DNA from: Tetragonia tetragonoides
Lineage: Eukaryota; Streptophyta; Magnoliopsida; Caryophyllales; Aizoaceae
Assembly: GCA_038025085.1 (NCBI GenBank)
Contig: CM076140.1
Location: 1,800,501 to 1,864,500 of the forward strand
DNA: 64,000 nucleotides
Reading direction: 5' to 3'
A program made the position numbers and the translations under genes. Shown here one piece after another: positions 60,067 to 64,000 of this stretch. A model generated the notes under the pieces. The model was not told the DNA's origin, ran no database searches, and saw only the letters and a list, made by a program, of their open reading frames with translations. Each line of letters opens with the position of its first letter. Position 1 is the first letter of the stretch.

Positions 60067-61449
60067 AACTGCTTGTATGTTAGCTAGTGTCAACTACCTT
60101 TGATCTTATTCTACCAATGAGATGAGTTGTTAATCTTATCCACCACTTTTCTCTTCTATCCTTTACTACTATATTATGTGCATATTTTGTGGTGATCATC
60201 GATCAACAATCTTGTCATGTTCTTTTTCTTTTAAAATCAACATAGCAGAAATAAAATGTTACGGTGATTTTTACACTCTGTGAGTAGTTTATATGAGTGA
60301 TTGAATATAGCTATCTGAGAATATTATTTTTTATTTTTTTATATTAGAAAATCATTTTACATACTTTAGTATATATTTCTAAAGTTTGTTTATTCCTTAT
60401 GCCCTAATGTTTTGCTTCCTATCTAGGGTTTACATTTAGTATTACTGTTGACATAGTGTCTAATGTCTATTTTGTTTGCTTTCCAAATGTGTTCGGCATG
60501 CCCATCAGTTTTGTTCCTTGTAGTGATCAGTGTTGACAAATTCTTGATTAAGCATCTTTCAATATAATACAGGCTGATTGATGTTGACATCATATTCCTA
60601 CATTCCAGTATTTGAATAATTCTGGAACAATACACCTCTGCGTGACTAAAACACAGGGTTCTCTGAACTCTAATCCTAGAAACTGTTGCTCTTCAACTCC
60701 AGAGCAACCACAAAGCATCTAATGAATGTTATGTAAATATGTAATAGTCCTATGTACGATTAACAAAAAACATAGTCCTATGTACAACGAACTTCAGCAT
60801 CTTCCACTGGCCTCCCTGTCTTCACCAAAATCGTTCTGTCACTATGGTGTTCAGGTGTTAGTATACCTCAACAAGGTCAGATTAGTGAAAATCATCAACT
60901 TCCGATCTGAAGACATCTTCCACTGGTCTCTCTGTCTTCACCAAAATCGTTCAGCCAATGTGGCGTATATCTCAACAAGGTCCAATAAGTGAAAATCACC
61001 CCTGTGTTGTGCAAACTGCAGGTTTGTCAATACTTTTAACAGTCATCCGTCCTGCATTAGCACGTCATAACCAAGTGTTAAACATGTACTTTATTATAGT
61101 CTGCCAAAAGCACAAGGATTGTGATACTTGTAAAGGTGAATACTAAGCAGATGAAATTCTTTGGTATTGTGATCAGTATACAATACTAAGCCTCCTAAAC
61201 CATTGATCAAGATACAGTATTAAGCCTCCTCAATGCATATATCAGCCTGATATCAGCCATGAGTTATCACTGTCAATTTTCACTAGAATACTAAGGCGCA
61301 GATTACTCAAATCGTTTGAGATTGTTGTTACCTCCATTCCAATCATTTATACTGCAGAAGGTCGTAAGACGCATAACCAATACGGCGACATCTGAGTGCT
61401 TTAGTATTCAAACCCCTCAAGTATAAGAGCTTCCATCAGCAGATTGTTA
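60067..61449. other. Intergenic, no gene seen
   Basis: AT-rich DNA. Open frames at 60423 (minus), 60726 and 60958 have no recognisable family. It contains the imperfect duplication at 60798-61005. Confidence 0.5.
60798..61005. repeat. Imperfect tandem duplication, about 116-bp unit
   Basis: CATCTTCCACTGG followed by CTGTCTTCACCAAAATCGTTC occurs at 60798 and again at 60914. Each is followed by CTCAACAAGGTC and AGTGAAAATCA, so a unit of roughly 116 bases was duplicated and has since diverged, the second copy being shorter. Confidence 0.7.
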
Positions 61450-62914
61450 CTATCCATAATCTCGGGGTTTCCTGGACCTTACTTGTATCTTCTTCATCAA
61501 ATACTCCTCTAAAGCTACACCTGCCTCAACAATTCTCGTATGAGGTTGTATCTCAACCTTCATCACCTCATCCAACAAACTACCCAATCTATTTATTTCC
61601 TCCACCTCACAGATCCTAGGCACCATTTCCTCCCAAGTACCAACATATGGCGTTTCCCCATGCTTAAGCAGCTCTCCGAGCACCCCACAAGCTTCCTCTA
61701 GCTTACCAACATTACACAAACCCTTGATCAAACAATGAGCTATCGAGAAATGCGGAGAAAAGCCTTTCAACATCATTTCCTCCATAAACTTCCTCGCCTC
61801 ATCATACATCCCCTGATCAACCAACCCACCAACTAAAGTCCTATACGAAACCAAATTTGGCAAGCAACCATTGGAATACATATCACCCAAAACCTTGATA
61901 GCATCGAATGCACGACCCTCTCGACACAAACCCAATATAACAGTATTATAATGCGTAATATTAGGATTACACCCTTTAACTTTCATCCTACATAGCAACT
62001 TATAAGCCTCTTTGAGCTGTTCTTCCTACACAAACTATTCAACAAAGTAGTATAATTCAACGTATCAGGCACAAACCCTTTATTAAGCATATCATCAAGC
62101 AAGTCCATAGCTGTATTTACCTGACTTTTCCTACACAAAGCATGCATCAAAATATTATAAGATTCAACATTAGGCAACACATTTCTTTTAAGCATTTCAT
62201 TGAACAGCTTATATGCAACCATTATAACAAAATGCCCTCATCAAAATATTGTAAGACTCCACATTTTGATCAACACCATACTTATGGGCAACCCTAAAAA
62301 GATTGAAAGCGGGTCGAAGGAAGCTCCTTTGAGCTACAAGGATAGCAACAACAAGGTTTAAATGTTTTGATGTTGGCTGACAATTAAACCCAATAATGTC
62401 ATAGAAGGTCTTGAGAGCCTTTTCAGGCAAATTAGCATCGCCATAAATGCGTATTACGTGAGAAAAGAGACCTGGGGTTGTGGGATAACGGTGGCGTTTG
62501 AGGAGAGAGTGTGTGTCATCCATGAGAGAAAATTGGCGAGCTTTAGTGAGTTTGAGGATGAGAGTGTAGAATGAGTGGTAAGAATGGCGGAAAATTGGGT
62601 TGTTTAGAGGCTTAATTGAATATTTCTTTAGCTAAAAGTGGGTCTGATTGGGTGAAAATTAGTTTTTGGATTCGTGATGGGGCGACTATTTGAGTTGTGG
62701 AGAAAAATTCAAAATCTTTTGGGGTTTCTGCTGATTTTCTCTCTCCTACTGATGATGATGATGAGGATGAGTGAAATGAGAGTTTATGGAGGAGAGAGAA
62801 TGTGCGAGTGAATTGCAGGAGATGATCCCAGGAGGGAAAAGGAACAGGAAAATGATGCAGCTTCATCTTTTCCCCTTTTTTTTTTGGATTCTCTTCTGTG
62901 TGTCTCTTTGTCAA
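61450..62914 (-). pseudogene. PPR pseudogene (At4g01400-like P-class)
   Basis: Read on the minus strand, this resembles the mitochondrial P-class PPR protein At4g01400. The N-terminal part (62612-62914) has a Ser-rich presumed targeting segment and APSRIQKLIFTQSDPLLAKE. It then meets a TAA at 62612-62614 where a Tyr codon would fit. A second frame change near 62595-62605 precedes MDDTHSLLKRHRYPTTPGLF (62523 down to about 62215). Another shift near 62215 follows YNILMRAFCYNG. A further one near 62010 occurs inside LCRKNS, and the last part (61450-61998) is open with GLCREGRAFDAIKVLGDMYS and further repeats. Four separate lesions in one gene make a functional product unlikely. Confidence 0.82.
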
Positions 62915-63225
62915 CTTGTTTTTGTGCTAATCACGAACCTGGTTAGCTTGCTAAGGGTAAGCAAAGCTTCAAAAGGTTCGGTTAATCACGAACCTGTTCT
63001 AGTGAATGATAAGATCAGGTTCAGAATTGAACGAAATTAAATAATGTGATTTGGCGCAATTAGTATATGCGAGCGAGTGGTGGTGATTTTTACGGAATGT
63101 TTAGTGTTTATAACAGAAATAGGACAATTCGTGTTAAGAGGATAAATGGAGAGGCATCATGTTAAGTTGTTCAAGTACTTACATGAACGAAGTTCCATTA
63201 AGAAAAAGAAGTTATACATCATAAA

Positions 63226-63898
63226 TAGAGCTGTCAAAAGTTGATCCGACCCGAAAACACGACCTATACCGATCCGAAAAGTTTGGGTCATAAATAGAGA
63301 ATTCCAACTCAAAACCCGATGATTAACGAACTTGAAAAATCGACATTTATTGGGTCAAACCCAAATCCGCTCTAGGTCGACTCGTTGGGTTGGAACTTTT
63401 GAAATAAAACACATCAACATGGAAAAGAAAAAAAAAATGACAAAAGATTTAATCATATCAAATTTTCTTACATATCAACTAATTTTGACATTTGAAAATT
63501 AACATTTCTCTTAAATAAGGGTTTCTCTAATCCTTGTTAAACGATCTTAACTAATTGTTATATTGGTATGAATTTTGATACTTCGTTTGCATTAGTAAAA
63601 ACCCAATAACAGGTGAAAACCTTACGACCTATTCTTCAAGTAGATTAAAACCATAATAGTATATTTTCCAATATTAGTATAGTGTTGAATTTGTTTTAAG
63701 TTAAAAATAGAATTAATTATGCAATAATAACCAAATAAAAAAACAAGTGCTCAACCCGTTGGGTCTTGGGTCGACCCGAACCCAAACACTATGGGTCATA
63801 AACAATTATTTTTCAACCCGATAATGAAATGACCCAACCTGCTTGATAACCAATCGAAAATGGCTCACCCAGCCCGACCGACCTATTTAACACCTCTA
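63226..63898. mobile_element. hAT-like MITE, 673 bp
   Basis: The left end TAGAGCTGTCAAAAG and the inverse of the right end (TAGAGGTGTTAAATAG) match at most positions. The subterminal regions are rich in GACCCG/CGGGTC-type words in both orientations. The flanks ATCATAAA (63218-63225) and ATCACAAA (63899-63906) are an 8-bp duplication with one change, as for hAT elements. No coding capacity. Confidence 0.72.
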
Positions 63899-64000
63899 AT
63901 CACAAATCTAATCACAAATATCCCCAAAATATGATCTTCTGGGATTAGTGACATCAAATGTGATTTAATTAGTATATTAAAATTCAAAAGTTGGTGGGAA

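Overview
This window is nuclear DNA from a flowering plant, most likely a eudicot. The evidence is many short GT-AG introns in AT-rich DNA, a chloroplast-targeted granule-bound starch synthase, PPR genes, plant-type MULE and Ty1/copia elements, and tRNA-derived SINEs. I cannot name the family or species from the sequence alone.

Layout, left to right. 1-870: fragment of an inverted copia element. 871-5880: gene-free, with SINEs and a foldback element. 5891-12910: an ARP1/RBP24-like RRM gene whose first exon is split by a 5,054-bp Mutator-like element (5950-11003) that carries its own damaged transposase gene. 12911-18440: intergenic, with a SINE, a Tourist-like MITE and a decayed basic 7S globulin-type fragment. 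18443-19945: intronless P-class PPR gene (At1g05600-like). 21000-27700: SR34/SF2-type splicing factor gene with 11 coding exons. 29877-31146: 60S acidic ribosomal protein P1. 32909-36737 (minus): GBSSI, 13 coding exons, 608 residues, every splice phase consistent. 38615-49596 (minus): VPS8, 19 coding exons, about 1,939 residues. 49663-49726: tRNA-Ala relic lacking its anticodon arm. 51770-52530: solo LTR with a 5-bp duplication. 53911-54733 (minus): a 70-residue SERF/4F5-like gene. 54937-59820: a recent but frameshifted copia element inserted just upstream of that gene. 59995-60066 (minus): intact tRNA-Cys(GCA). 61450-62914 (minus): PPR pseudogene (At4g01400-like). 63226-63898: hAT-like MITE.

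The genes are unrelated housekeeping and metabolic loci: mRNA splicing, translation, starch synthesis, endosomal tethering and organelle RNA processing. They do not form a pathway cluster. The main interest is in how mobile elements and rare introns shape them: a MULE inside an RRM coding exon with a perfect 9-bp duplication, two introns with U12-type signals (one AT-AC after a 7-nt coding exon, one GT-AG in RPP1), one intron with no GT donor, and one GC-AG intron. I found no CRISPR array, operon or clearly new multi-gene system. Exon coordinates were worked out by hand from splice signals and reading-frame continuity, not from transcripts.
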